From: Choristoneura fumiferana
Taxonomy: Eukaryota; Arthropoda; Insecta; Lepidoptera; Tortricidae
NCBI RefSeq assembly: GCF_025370935.1
Contig: NC_133473.1
Coordinates: 13,852,127 to 13,916,126 of the forward strand
Length of the DNA stretch: 64,000 nt
Direction of reading: 5' to 3'
Notes under the pieces: model-generated
What the model saw: only the letters and a program-made list of their open reading frames with translations
Database searches by the model: none
What the model was told of the DNA's origin: nothing
Made by a program: the position numbers and the translations under genes
Shown here: positions 37,481 through 48,124 of the stretch, in pieces
How positions within the stretch are numbered: the first letter of the stretch is position 1
Layout of the letters: the number at the start of each line of letters is the position of its first letter

Positions 37481-37600
37481 CCTGTGAAGCAATGGTGTGT
37501 GCGAAGTTCCCAATCAGCACTGGGCCCTCGTGGGAACTACGGCCCAAGCCCTCTCATTCTGAGAGGAGGCCTTTGCCCAGCAGTGGGACGTTATAGGTTG
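37481..37600 (+). mobile_element. 3' part of the 62621-62920-type SINE
   Basis: CCTGTGAAGCAATGGTGTGT, GAAGTTCCCAATCAGCACTG, GGGAACTACGGCCCAAGCCC and CAGCAGTGGGACGTTATAGG follow the family order in the sense direction. The head is absent. Confidence 0.7.
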
Positions 37601-37654
37601 GAATGGATGGTGGATCGTCATCATCATGACTAAAATAGCAGAAGGACGCCCAAA

Positions 37655-37780
37655 AGATGGCGGGACGTACCTACTGAGCGCTTTCTAGCACGATTAGCAG
37701 GTGCATGCCCGGATAGAAAAGAGTGGCGGAGGAAACGGGAGGCCTTTTCCCAGCAGTGGGACATATTACGGGCTAAGTAG
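37655..37780 (+). pseudogene. LINE reverse-transcriptase protein C-terminal fragment
   Basis: A plus-strand frame reads RWRDVPTERFLARLAG, then PDRKEWRRKREAFSQQWD and stops at TAG 37778. The ending, with a WRxxREAFxQQWD phrase just before the stop, is typical of the C-terminus of RTE-like LINE proteins. It is about 41 codons of a protein normally near a thousand residues. It differs from the subfamily at 50380-50727. Confidence 0.65.
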
Positions 37781-37789
37781 GTATATAAA

Positions 37790-37975
37790 AAAAACATCAT
37801 ATCAGCCAGCAGTAGTACTTCCACTGTTTGACACACAACTCCCCCAATGTCCCCCATAGACCTCCAGTTGCTTCGGTTGGAAGCGGCGTGCATCCACAGT
37901 AAGCCTGTGGCTTTAACCAGGTCACCCGCCCATCCCGTTGGTGGACGTCCTTTGCTGCGCTTAATTAAGCATATG
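37790..37975 (-). mobile_element. LINE 3' tail, minus strand
   Basis: The minus strand reads SKGRPPTGWAGDLVKATG, then ASNRSNWRSMGDIGG, as at the C-terminus of the RTE-like LINEs in this window. It lies tail to tail with the plus-strand fragment at 37655-37780. An open frame of 143 codons crosses both and is an artefact of the two. Confidence 0.65.
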
Positions 37976-38423
37976 GGTGATTTTTCATGAAAAGCGCGTT
38001 TAACCCAGCAAGACGACAGTCGGCATTGGTTTGTTTCCGTAATTCCTACTCGTATTTTCACGGTAGTTATGCTATCACTTTAGCTAGAATGCGAGGTTAG
38101 TAGCACTATGAAGTCAGAACATGATGGTGTACCACAACACTCACAACACAAGTAAAATATGTAAGTCCGAAAATGACAGAAGCTCAAAAAAGAACATTGT
38201 TTTTCATACAAATGCTTTCAAGTACATTGGCGTATCTAGGGCTATTTTTCAGGGGGGGGGGCTGGCCTGGATTTTTGTGTGAAGATATCAGTATTATAGA
38301 ATTTTAAATCGGAAGCCCAACATCCTGGGTTGGGCACTAGACCATACTGGGGTGGGCACTGGGCACGGCCCACCCGGCCCCTCCTCTATATGTATCCCTA
38401 TGGGTTTACTAATGTTTCGGAGA
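37976..38423. other. Non-coding stretch
   Basis: No gene was recognised. A run of about 10 G near 38251 and CCCACCCGGCCCCTCC near 38366 may be the two ends of an old element, but the pairing is too weak. Confidence 0.35.
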
Positions 38424-38632
38424 ATAACGTTTGGCAACCTGTTTCATTTCGCAAATTTTCATTTCCCAACTGTTTAATATTTCTGAAACTGTAAATATTT
38501 CAGGATTTTTATAAAACTTACCTAACCTAACCTAAAGGGTTCTTCTACACGATGGCCCTGAAATAAAGCCTGAATTATTTACAGTTTTAAAGTTTGCGAA
38601 ATTAAAAGTTGCGAAATGAATCAGGTTGCCAA
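38424..38632. mobile_element. Palindromic MITE with AACGTTTGGCAACCTG ends
   Basis: TAACGTTTGGCAACCTGTTT on the left pairs with AATCAGGTTGCCAAACGTTA on the right, and TTTCGCAA with TTGCGAAA. The centre contains CCTAACCTAACCTAA, which imitates insect telomere repeats by chance. There is no coding capacity. Confidence 0.65.
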
Positions 38633-38989
38633 ACGTTAGTTGCGAAAAGGCAGTATTCGATACCTACGCCTATGTTCAAGTAGGTAGGTATGTACAAAAA
38701 CAAACTTTTGCTGGCTTTTATATGGAACCCTTAGAACGCGAATGCGACTTACAGTTGACTGATTTTAGTTATAGGTAACTGTATGTAACTTCGTCCCTGA
38801 GGTAACCCTGCAAATGCGCGTACGGAATACCGCCGCGGCCGCGACTAAGACGGCGGTGTATCCGGCTGTTCAAGGTTGGGAGGCATTAACGAGCTCGGAA
38901 TTTACGTAGACCTGTTTGTTGTTGCCAAGCAAATACCGGTGAATATGAAAGAGTTCGAAGTAATAATTCTATAACCGTGGAGCTAAGTT

Positions 38990-39120
38990 TGGTCACTGGT
39001 CAGCTTTAACAGACGTTTTGATGCTCGTTTTTTATAGATCCCTAAGTTGTACAGCTCCGGCAACACTGTCCCAGGAAGCTGGTTCCATACTTTAGTCTTG
39101 CGTGGAAAAAAAATTTGCTT
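38990..39120 (+). repeat. Possible dispersed repeat fragment
   Basis: CCCTAAGTTGTACAGCTCCG and GGAAGCTGGTTCCATACTTT resemble a lepidopteran repeat, a relative of which may lie at 60677-60830 (GCCCTAGATTGTACAGGTC). Boundaries are unclear. Confidence 0.35.
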
Positions 39121-39512
39121 AAAGCGGACGTATATAATATATACGTACATATTATGTATAACACCGTGATTAAGGCGCGGGTGTGGTATTAATTATAAAC
39201 AAATTGTGTTCTTTGCTATGTTAATGTAGATCCATACAGATCTGTCGTAAAGTGAAAGGTGCCTGTCTCAACTCAATAAACAAACAAAAAGTCAAGTCTG
39301 TCCCTTATTGGGGTGCATTCAAGCGGAGTAAAGGACAATGCGCCCGCAGCCTGCAGCCACTCGAGCCCGCAGTGAAACGCTTCAAATTCAAAACCCTTTT
39401 GTGATTGGACAAGTAGGTAATAAACAGGTGGACGGGATTCCTGCCCAATTACTATTACCTTGTGGTGTTTTGTAGTGTCTAGGTTCAAGAGAACATCCGT
39501 TTATATCTCTCA

Positions 39513-39731
39513 AATAATATTATCATCATCATCATCATCATGTCAGCCGAAAGACGTCCACTGCTGGACATACTTAGGCCTCCCCAAGGCACTCCACTCA
39601 GACCGGTTTGGGGCTTCCGTATCCTACGCGATCCCGCGATCTTTATCATTTCATCGCTCCATCTTGTTGGAGTCCTTCCGACAGCTCGTCTCCCTGTCCG
39701 TGGATGCCTTCGAGAACCTTCTAATAATATT
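39513..39731 (-). mobile_element. Truncated LINE tail with 9-bp target duplication
   Basis: AATAATATT at 39513-39521 and 39723-39731 flank a minus-strand copy whose tail is the ATCATCATCATCATCATGTC run. The sequence matches the 3' 200 bp of 50380-50727 but has frame-breaking indels. Open frames on the plus strand here are shadows. Confidence 0.8.
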
Positions 39732-40734
39732 CTAATATCTATAAACCTATATTGTGCCTATATTTTTTTTGTTTCAGGAATACTGGAAACGACTCTAGGG
39801 TTTTGAATGAATTTAATTACGTGGATATTTTCTGTGGTCAACTGATCTAGTTTGGTCTTATCTTAAGTCAGGGAATACGGGTGTCTTCCAGTTTTAGCAA
39901 AAAAGAACTGCGATCAAAATTCGATCGCCCAGATATATTTATCAATTCATGTCATTTAATGGTACTTTAGTTTATTTATCATTCAATATAATTATAATTA
40001 CTTATTTACTGAGTAACTGAACTGTTGAAAGGTTACAATTTTCACACTTTCACAAAGTTCACCACTAGGGATAAAAGTGAAAAATAGATTATTAAATGCG
40101 CCGTATTTAACAATGCCCGTCCCTATCTATCTATAAATAAATACCTATAAATAGTAATAATTATTCTGTATTATGTACGAGTATACGTATACTTAATGTA
40201 AATGTAACTCAATGATTCCGCATTCAATTACGAGCACCTAATAATAAGTACATTTAGTACGACAAATAGTTTTTCCCATGTAAATATCTTCCTAGACTAT
40301 TCGCAGCTATTATAGGACGCCTAAATTAGGAACCTAAAAGGCCACCGGTGACGCTGCGCGCATAGCAAGGAGGCCGATAGGTATGTCATTATGTGGCACC
40401 TGACTCGAATAACAATTACAATTTTGGTCTACGCGTTTAGTTTTTACCGTGGGAATGTTATTACAATAAAAAGGACATTATAAAAAAATGTTACACACTT
40501 CTCTTAGCACACGCGCTCGTTTCCATAACTTACAAAGAAAAGACGTTACCTAGACGTTACGTTGAAGCAAGTGTCAAAAAATCTTTTTGTACCTACTGTA
40601 CAGTCGAGGAAACTAAATCACTTACCTACCAGGTGGAACCTTTGTGCTAGGTACTAATGTCATGTTGACATCCCATACACCGAAAAGGTCGCCAAGTCAC
40701 GAAAAAAAAATCTTACTTTTTTATTACCTATACT
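39732..40734. other. Non-coding stretch
   Basis: No gene or bounded repeat was recognised. Confidence 0.35.
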
Positions 40735-40898
40735 CTAACCCCCTTATTCATAAAACTTAACAAGCCTATGTTAACTAACAAATGCTTTGTCCCTTTCTAA
40801 CAAATACAAATGTCGAAGTGACAGATAAGGACAAAACGAATTTTAGCGGCATTTTAACTAAAATAGGTTTGATTGTCGTTTATGAATAAGGGGGTTAG
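40735..40898. mobile_element. MITE with 20-bp perfect TIRs
   Basis: CTAACCCCCTTATTCATAAA and TTTATGAATAAGGGGGTTAG are perfect 20-bp inverted ends of a 164-bp element. The interior has weaker symmetry. No coding capacity; the target duplication is unclear. Confidence 0.8.
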
Positions 40899-40998
40899 TT
40901 TCCAACTTAAGAACCCTATCCTATCTGTTTTCCTGCCTAACCCAAATAATGGGCACTTCTTCTCATCTATCTGTGCCATTACATTGAAATCTACTGAT

Positions 40999-41200
40999 AA
41001 ATAACCGGTCAAGTGCGAGTCAGACCCGCGCAGTGACATTCCGTACAAAAGAGGTTTTGTAGTGGTTATTTGGGGCCCCCTTAATTTCGCTTTATTATTT
41101 GATGTTTTATTGTTTGATGATAGATGATGTTTACCTATTATTTACAGATGGACAGAAGGACGGATGTATAAAAGTACCTTAGACCTAATAAGCGTGGAGA
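40999..41200 (+). repeat. Decayed GGCCAAGTGCGAG-type repeat
   Basis: AACCGGTCAAGTGCGAGTCA then CCGCGCAGTGACATTCCG marks the head; ACAGATGGACAGAAGGACGG near 41146 may be its tail part. It is heavily worn. Confidence 0.5.
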
Positions 41201-41247
41201 TCACAAATAAAAACGAAAGAAAGAAGTAAATGTAATTTGTACGCCGC

Positions 41248-42030
41248 GGTCAGCATCACAAGTAGCTGGTTACTTATTAGGGTTCCGGAGCCAAAATGGC
41301 AAAAACGGAACCCTTATTGTTTCGCCATGTCTGTCTGTCTGTCTGTCCGTCCGTCCGTCCGCGGCTTTGCTCAGGGACTATCAATGCTAGAAAGCTGTAA
41401 TTTTGCACGGATATATATGTAAATTATGCCGACAAAATGATACAATAAAAAAAATAAAAAAACATTTTTTTAGGGTACCTCCCATAGACGTATATTTGGG
41501 GTGACTTTTTTTTCTCATCCAACCCAATAGTGTGGGGTATCGTTGAATAGGTCTTTTAAAACCATTAGGGGTTTGCTACAACGTTTTTTCGATTCATTGA
41601 TTTTTTGCGAAATATTCAACTTTAAAGTGCAAATTTTCATTAAAATCGAGCGTCCCCCCTCGAAAATCTAAACCGGTGCGTGGAAAAATTTGAAAAATTC
41701 AGGATGGTAGTAAGTATATCAAACTTTCAAGGATAACTATAACGGCTAAGTTTGCTTGAGAATTATTAGTAGTTTTACTCTTAAATAGCAGCCTAAGGTA
41801 TAAAATATACCTAAACTGGGAATATTCCGTATAAAATACGAAATCCTTAGAAAAATATTACTTAATTTTTTCGTAATGGCTACGGAACCCTATTTTGGGC
41901 GTGTCCGACACGCTCTTGGCCGGTTTTTACTCTGTCACATTAACACATTTGTCAATCTTGTATGGCGCTAAGTACGTGGCTATAAAACGACAAAGTACAA
42001 AAGTAACCAGCTAATTTTGACACTGACTGT
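41248..42030. mobile_element. Palindromic MITE split by a GGCCAAG-type repeat
   Basis: The outer segments GGTCAGCATCACAAGTAGCT and GGTTACTT on the left pair with AAGTAACC and AGCTAATTTTGACACTGAC on the right. Between them sits the 650-bp repeat at 41277-41928. The simplest reading is a hairpin MITE into which the repeat inserted later. Confidence 0.6.
41277..41928 (-). repeat. GGCCAAG-type dispersed repeat, near full-length copy
   Basis: It matches the 8543-9188 copy over its full length in the same orientation, with substitutions and small indels. On the minus strand it begins ACCGGCCAAGAGCGTGTCGG and ends with GGCTCCGGAACCCTAAT. The (GTCC)n and (GTCT)n runs lie near 41327-41362. Confidence 0.85.
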
Positions 42031-43497
42031 ACACTGGCTGAATGTCACATCTGTTTAAATTAGCAAAAAACTAGTGCTGGCCATTCACACACACCTATAA
42101 ACGGAGAAAAACACTCGTTTCGAACTCCCCTGGTTTGATTGAAATACTTTTTACAAGCACACAACGCCATCTTGTGCCAAGTAGACAATAACATATTTTC
42201 TATCCGTGAACTAAAGAGGGCGCGCATGTAGCAGTCTTATTAATTTTAATAAGTACCTACCTAAATTTGTCAAAATATTAATAAATCCTACTTCCTATAC
42301 CACATTCCGTCATCGCATATCCAGACTTGTGCCCACCGCTATTAATTTAACAGTTACAAACAAACATCATACGGCAACAAATAGTACATGTGTACATTTT
42401 CCAAAGAAATACGTGACCGGAAGCAATTACAATAATATTCAAAGTTCTGAGTATCAATTGATGCCATTATTTATTACGAATTTCACAGAGGTAGGTACGT
42501 ACGTGATGTCATGCAGGGGTATTAATATTGCTATCTTATACATTCACTCCGGATCCCGCTTCGTAAGTTTACTTCAACTAGCACTTGGCTTCTTGCTTGA
42601 CCGCCAAATATTGTAATTTGTATTCCCTGGATATAACCAGTAGGTAGGTAGTTACGTGGTAAGCACAATTGTTACGTGTAGGTTGACTACTTAAGAAATA
42701 TTGGATTTTTCTATTTGTTTCAGGTAGGTATTAAATCATTTTTTATTTCCGTATTGTAACACAATACTATTGTTTGTCTAATAAATTAAGCCTCTTTATA
42801 TACTTACCTATCCAAGATTATAGAAGAGTACTTACAAGATTTTTTTGCGAGCATTAGAAAAGTCAATCAAATAAATAATGTTGGAATATTCCAGATTAAT
42901 TTTAAAACATTTTGTATAAAATGTACGAGTAATTGCATGTTACTCGTATATGTAGAGCTCAGGGTGTCATAATTTTTAAGCTGACATTCTACTGCCAATT
43001 TGTAATACTTCCGTTAATACACAAAACAAAATTCTACTGCTTAGATAGTGCTATTTGACCCTCTTAAAACCCTCTTTAAAATATTGTGGACTGTTGAGAT
43101 TCCATGACGCCATGTGTATGCCAATGAGTCCCATAAGCCACGTGACTACTGCTTAGTGCAATGCAAATTTATTTTATTAGGCTTGCATTATTTTTTTGTA
43201 CTACTGTAACCACTTTGCGAACGGATACAGTGTTAGTCATCCACATTCCTTTTCAACAGTACGTTGAACTGTTTTTATTGTTTTTAAACACTGTTTTTAC
43301 ATTTGATCCTTATGCGACAAACAGGGATACCCATGCAAATCAACTTTGAATACTTAATCCGCAAATGGAACTAGGTAAGTAATAATTTAATTATATTACG
43401 CAGTACGCTTGATTTATAATTGGGCAACAAAAGATATAGCTGAAATATATATAAATACATTATGCTGAGTGGGGTCCACTTTATACTATGCGATGTT
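42031..43497. other. Non-coding stretch
   Basis: No gene was recognised. The 95-codon frame at 42329-42616 shows no known motif. Confidence 0.35.
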
Positions 43498-43569
43498 ATT
43501 TTTTTTTCTTCATCTAATGTATTTTTATGTGTAAATAAATGTTTCTCTCTCTCTCTCTCTCTCTCTCTC
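43498..43569 (+). repeat. Retroposon tail with (CT)n end, copy 1
   Basis: CATCTAATGTATTTTTATGT, GTAAATAAATGTT and then about 13 CT units. The reverse of the same order occurs at 45248-45320, which argues for a dispersed element whose 3' end carries the CT run rather than a lone microsatellite. Confidence 0.6.
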
Positions 43570-43770
43570 AAATACCCACATACATATTGGTTACCTACAG
43601 AACAGGCCTTGCCTATTGTCTGAGCCAGTGTAATTTATTTTAAAAGTAGCAACATTTTTGAAATAAATAAATTGATTGATTGAATTAAAATACATTCAAG
43701 ATGTCTTAAAATTAATACTAAATATTTCAGCGGGCTACAATGTTTAATCGTTTGACAAATATTTCATTAG

Positions 43771-44930
43771 GTACTAGCTTTTGCCCGCGGCTATGCTCGC
43801 GTTAAATTTGGGGTAAAATAGATTTAAATTCTACGAATCTTTTTTTCGTGCTTTGTTTGCTTTTTCGGAGGATTACCTAAATGGAAATACAAATACAGAC
43901 AAACGTTTCAGACAGATGGTCCAAATTTTCAAATAAAAAATCTACCCACATAATCAAAATTCATAGCAACTTTCAACTCCTGTTTCACATATTCAGGAGT
44001 AGAATTTCGAAAAACGTTAAAGTGCCCACGTGTGTCTTTTGACCGCAACTTTGTACACGATAGTAATTGATAATTCCCGCGAGATAAGAATTAGTAAATA
44101 CTATAGAAAGCTACACAGTTTTTTTATATCTTTATAGCTATTTCAGTCAGTCATTAAGTCATGTGTATCATCAAAACTGAACGTACATGACTGTAAAATT
44201 ACGTACCAGAGCTATCGACCTATGATGAGTTCCCTCACGAGCAGACGACCTTGGCTATAGCATCAGGTGGTGTTTATCATATAAAGGAATTGTCATTGAA
44301 AGAAATTTTATAATCTTGCAAAGTTTCTTATATGTGCCATTAACTTTTGAGTTCGGTCCTGCGGAGACGATCCTGGCCGGACTACCTGGATGTCACTGCC
44401 AGATTATTGTATTAGTCACCAGATTTACATAAGTAGTTATGCCAGATCTACAATCCTTAGGTTTATTAGTTTAGATTGTGCATTTTATGATATAGTTAGT
44501 TTATAAGATCCTCTTTAAACGTTTTATCCCGTGGGATTTTTGGGAAATCTTGAAACAGTTTTTACCTATTAGTGTTACCTACCTGCATGCCAAATTTGAG
44601 GTCACATATTTATAATTTCGGAGTTAAGGCTGCTTTGAAGCGAAAATATAAATCCTATTTATTTCCTATCCCGTGGGAATTTCGAAAAATCCCTTTTTAG
44701 TGTACCTACCTCTATGACTCTCTAGAAATATATGTTTCAAATATCAAGTCTCTAAATCAGCTAGTTGGCTCGTATAAAATAGTACGCTTTATTCCTTATC
44801 CCGTGGGAATTTCGGTAAATTCTGAAAAATATTTTTAGCTGTTAGTATTAGCTACTTGCATGCCAACTTTGAAGTCTCTTAATAATAGTTACGGATATGA
44901 AATGTACGTTGATCTATGATTCAAATGTAT
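43771..44930 (+). repeat. CCCGCGG-headed dispersed repeat with decayed internal repeats
   Basis: It starts ACTAGCTTTTGCCCGCGGCT, like 59217. Further in, TATCCCGTGGGA recurs at about 44525, 44669 and 44798, with matching phrases such as TTGCATGCCAA and TGAAGTCTC after each. The units are about 130-144 bp and well diverged. The far end is uncertain, so the span may join two elements. Confidence 0.5.
44345..44430 (+). repeat. Short repeat, GATCCTGGCCGGACTACC family, copy 1
   Basis: GGAGACGATCCTGGCCGGAC, TACCTGGATGT and CCAGATTATTGTAT match 56641-56715. It sits inside the longer repeat at 43771-44930 and may be part of it or inserted in it. Confidence 0.65.
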
Positions 44931-44974
44931 CGCATCAAAGATGTGACTAAAAACTTTGCTTAAGTAGATGTTTT

Positions 44975-45220
44975 TTTTATTCGACTGGATGGCAAACGAG
45001 CTAGTGGGTCTCCTGATGGTAAGAGATCACCACCACCCATAAACGTTTGCAACACCAGGGGTATTGCAGATGCGTTGCCAACCTAGAGGCCTTAAATGGG
45101 AGACCTCAAGTGCTAGTAATTTACCGGCTTTTTTTTATTCCTGGATGACAACAGCAAGTGGGTCTCCATGGCATGAGGTCCACCACCTGCAAAGATTCTT
45201 TATTGAGCATTCGATATAAT
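44975..45220 (+). repeat. Two copies of a GGTCTCCTGATGGTAAGAGA-type repeat
   Basis: The first has GACTGGATGGCAAACGAGCT, GTGGGTCTCCTGATGGTAAG, CAACACCAGGGGTATTGCAG and TTGCCAACCTAGAGGCC, a well-known lepidopteran phrase. A more decayed second copy follows (45130-45215: CTGGATGACAACAGCAAGTG). No protein is encoded. Confidence 0.7.
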
Positions 45221-45244
45221 TCAAATTAGATTTGACCGTAGCAG

Positions 45245-45247
<3 letters not shown>

Positions 45248-45284
<37 letters not shown>

Positions 45285-45320
45285 TTATTCGATACACATA
45301 ACAATACATTAGATGGAAAG
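45248..45320 (-). repeat. Retroposon tail with (CT)n end, copy 2
   Basis: On the minus strand the order is CATCTAATGTATTGTTATGT, ATCGAATAAATAA and then the CT run (seen as GA on the plus strand to 45280). It matches 43498-43569. Confidence 0.6.
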
Positions 45321-45914
45321 AATAAAAAATAACATCGGTGGTAGATATGCGATGCGATTGCACAAGCAAAGATTCTTTATTAAAAGTCAATAATTCAAAA
45401 CTGCATTTACTAGCAATACCTTGTGACCATAGTCCCATTTACAGCTACAAATTAAAATTTAAAGGGTACCTAGTCTTTGAACCAACAATATGCGCTCATA
45501 AGTTTAAGTTTAATTTAATTGTAGCTTATTGCAATGTACTTCGATTTGATTCAGTAGTATTGTTTCAAAGCAAATGATTAGTTTGAGTTAAAATACCTAA
45601 AGTTCAGTTTAATGTTCCACGGCAAGAGCAACGCTGTTATTTACAGGATTTTTCAGTCAAACTTACCTAATACTCAACCATCTGCTGACTTATCCCGGAC
45701 TAAATTTAAAACACCTATAAAATGTAAGTTTACATTATGTAGGATGTGAATATGGAGCAGGGAAGTTATGGAGCTCCGGTTCCGTTTCCGTTAAGTCGGA
45801 ACTTCCGTTTGGCATTACACATTCGTTTCGGTTCCGGTTCCGTTACTTTTGAAACGGAGTTATATCGGATGTCAATGCTTAGCGCGGTGGCGGAACTTGA
45901 GCGGCGTATATCAA

Positions 45915-46025
45915 TTAAACAAACAGGCGAAGTGCAAAATTCGAACTTCCTATCTTGCCATCCCGCGGACGCCAATATTATTTAATATACGAAAGTGAGA
46001 GGGATCTACGATTTTCGAACTGCGC
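45915..46025. mobile_element. MITE of the GGGCTACTACGAAA family, nested
   Basis: GAAGTGCAAAATTCGAACTT on the left and CGATTTTCGAACTGCGCC on the right form a loose inverted pair around GTGAGAGGGATC. It is a decayed relative of 47408-47537 inside the hAT-like element. Confidence 0.4.
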
Positions 46026-46149
46026 CCCCAGTTTTATACCAGTCATTCGCTCATAAACTCATCACCAGCTGCCCCGTGCTGCTAACATCTCGTCCACCTA
46101 TCACTCAGGCTCCGATTCTGGTTCCGGTTCTGTTTTCGATTCCGCGGGC

Positions 46150-46275
46150 CTACCCCTAAGTTTGAAAATCGAAATTCGTATCGTGCCGTCCCTCTCGCTC
46201 TCGTATTAAATAGTGTAAGTGTCAGAAGGACCGAACGACACGAACTTCGATTTCCGAATTTCGTAGTAGCCCTGC
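46150..46275. mobile_element. MITE of the GGGCTACTACGAAA family, nested
   Basis: ATCGAAATTCGTATCGTGCC, CCTCTCGCTCTCGTATTAAA, AACGACACGAACTTCGATTT and TTTCGTAGTAGCCCTG closely follow 47408-47537. Its left end has decayed. Confidence 0.7.
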
Positions 46276-46664
46276 CGATTCGGTTTCTGGCCCCGATAAA
46301 TTAAATTGAAAATATCTGGTTCCGCTTTCGGTCCGATAAAACCATATCCGTTACATCCCAATATGGAGTAAGTACCTACGTAGGTAGGTATTTACAAATT
46401 TCAATAAGTATTACATCTTGTAATAAAACGTTTTAAACGTTCGTGATTCTCACTCATAGTCAAAATACACGTCGAGGTAAATATTACTTGTGTAAAAATA
46501 GCGTGATAAGTCCCGTATATGGTATTTTGACTATCTTGTAATAAGTAATACACATGTCAAAAGTTTCGTTAACACTACGAAGAAATGTAAAAATACTTTT
46601 ACGATTACCAGCAGCGCATTTGAATTCAATCGTTAAACGAGGATACAATATAAATGCTTGAGCG

Positions 46665-46850
46665 GTGCGTGTCGCATGTGGTTCCTTACATAGTTATTAT
46701 TCACATTTGGCACACGGAGCAGGCTGGGTCATCGACCCCGTAGGGCTTCACGTCAAATGGGGAAACCCAGTTCAAAGCTTAGAAAAGACTTTGGAGGACC
46801 AGAGGCTACTTGGATTGACTTTAATATCCTTTCAAAATAATTTTTTTATC
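46665..46850. other. Non-coding stretch with an unsupported open frame
   Basis: A 108-codon frame (46665-46991) begins here, but its second half lies in a dispersed repeat and its first half has no known motif. Confidence 0.3.
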
Positions 46851-47035
46851 TGCAAGTGGGCCGCAAAGGGCTCTTTTGGATGTCGCTTTTTTTATACAAC
46901 AAGCGCTTTCGGAAAGACCATCATTGCTAGGAATATTCCGCAAAAAAACTTGGCAGAAACATGGTCTGTGTGTAAGTACGTAGGTACGTAAGCTATCACA
47001 AATTTATTCTTATATGGTATTGCGTTAAATGCACC
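46850..47035 (+). repeat. Local repeat, GGGCCGCAAAGGGCTC family, copy 1
   Basis: GGCCGCAAAGGGCTCTTTTG, AGCGCTTTCGGAAA, CTTGGCAGAAAC, GTCTGTGTGTAAGTA and CTATCACAAATTTATTCTTA all recur in order at 48300-48475. Confidence 0.75.
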
Positions 47036-47407
47036 CCAAAATGTTTTATTTCAAAATAAAAGAAAAAACATCTTACGTACCTATGTATGTATAAATTACA
47101 ATATAAAATTAATGATGAAAATTACAGGGATGTATAGGGTAGCTTAGCATAGTTATGAAACTAAAACTAAACCTCTTAACTATAGGTATCTACGTTCAGT
47201 GGAAGTGTAGAAATATTCCACCGTCAAAAAAAATATGATGTATATAAAGTCTCCCAGTGTCGAAATTGACACAGCGCCAGCTCTAGCGTTGATTATGGTA
47301 GATCCCTCAGAAGGCGCCATCAAAAATTGCACTGGAAATTGGAAAATCGCGCCCCCTGCCATCTGGCGCCTAGTGACCAGTTGACCACTCTTCTTGCTCT
47401 ACCACAG

Positions 47408-47537
47408 CAGGGCTACTACGAAACTCGAAATTCGAAGTTCGTATCGTACCGTCCCGCTCACTCTCGTATTAAATAGTATAAGTATCAGAGGGACCGCACG
47501 ACACGAACTTCGAGTTTCGAGTTTCGTAGTAGCCCTG
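47408..47537. mobile_element. Palindromic MITE, GGGCTACTACGAAA family, best copy
   Basis: CAGGGCTACTACGAAACTCG and CGAGTTTCGTAGTAGCCCTG are perfect 20-bp inverted ends; the inner arms add AATTCGAAGTTCGTATCGTA against ACGACACGAACTTCGAGTTT. It is 130 bp long. Relatives lie at 31667, 45915 and 46150. Confidence 0.85.
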
Positions 47538-48120
47538 CAGGGCCGGCGCTGCTTCGACATTACCAGTTAAATGAGTTGCGCGTTCATTAAAGTCAAGGTT
47601 TTTTATACATTACTTGTGTGAAGCATAACTTACGTCATTGGACATTATCTGACACCAACTTAGATTTTCCTCTCCAGTCGACCTAACAGGTAACATTCAA
47701 GGAAAAACTTAGATAGGAAACGATATTTGCGTAAACCCAAAGTGGGTGTGGGATTACCCCATTGTTTTGCCTCAAGATCCCAAGACAATTGCGGGTTATG
47801 CCTACCACACACATAGTTTTGCTCTATGTCTGCGCTAATTCTCGACAAAATTTAACTTCTGATCTTGATTGAGAGCGGAAATAATTGGGACAAGGGGGAT
47901 CTCTTGGTAAACCTTTTTGACTAGAGGTCGGCAATCAAAGCTTTCAATGAATCGCCTCGTATGCCACGCAAACTATTTTCTTCAATTCTGTTAGCCTGTC
48001 TGTCAGACTGCTCATGGTATTCAGATATTCGAAAAGGAGTTTTCCAAAAGGATAGCGAAGACTAAGAGAAGCGAAACTTTTGATAATACCGTGTCAAATA
48101 AGATTCAGGGTATCACGCAC
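47538..48120. other. Non-coding stretch
   Basis: No gene was recognised. Confidence 0.35.
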
Positions 48121-48124
48121 TCAA

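Larger units (their letters stand above)
45750..46368. mobile_element. hAT-like non-autonomous element with 8-bp target duplication
   Basis: ATATGGAG occurs at 45750-45757 and 46361-46368. The element between begins CAGGGAAGTTATGGA and ends TCCGTTACATCCCA, inverted ends that agree at most positions (GGGA-GT-A-GGA). Eight-base duplications and CAGGG-type ends are features of the hAT superfamily. The body is rich in GGTTCCG and TTCCG runs. Two palindromic MITE copies lie inside it. No transposase is present. Confidence 0.65.

Noticed and set aside
37630..38061. 143-codon open frame on the minus strand
   Set aside because: It runs through two LINE tails in opposite orientations. Only the middle part is a real LINE frame; the rest is antisense.
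38518..38536. Insect telomere-like repeat (CCTAA)3
   Set aside because: Three units lie within the centre of a MITE; there is no longer array.
42329..42616. 95-codon open frame as a gene
   Set aside because: No start context, splice site, motif or composition shift sets it apart from chance.
46665..46991. 108-codon open frame
   Set aside because: Its second half is the repeat at 46850-47035 and no splice or homology support exists for the first half.
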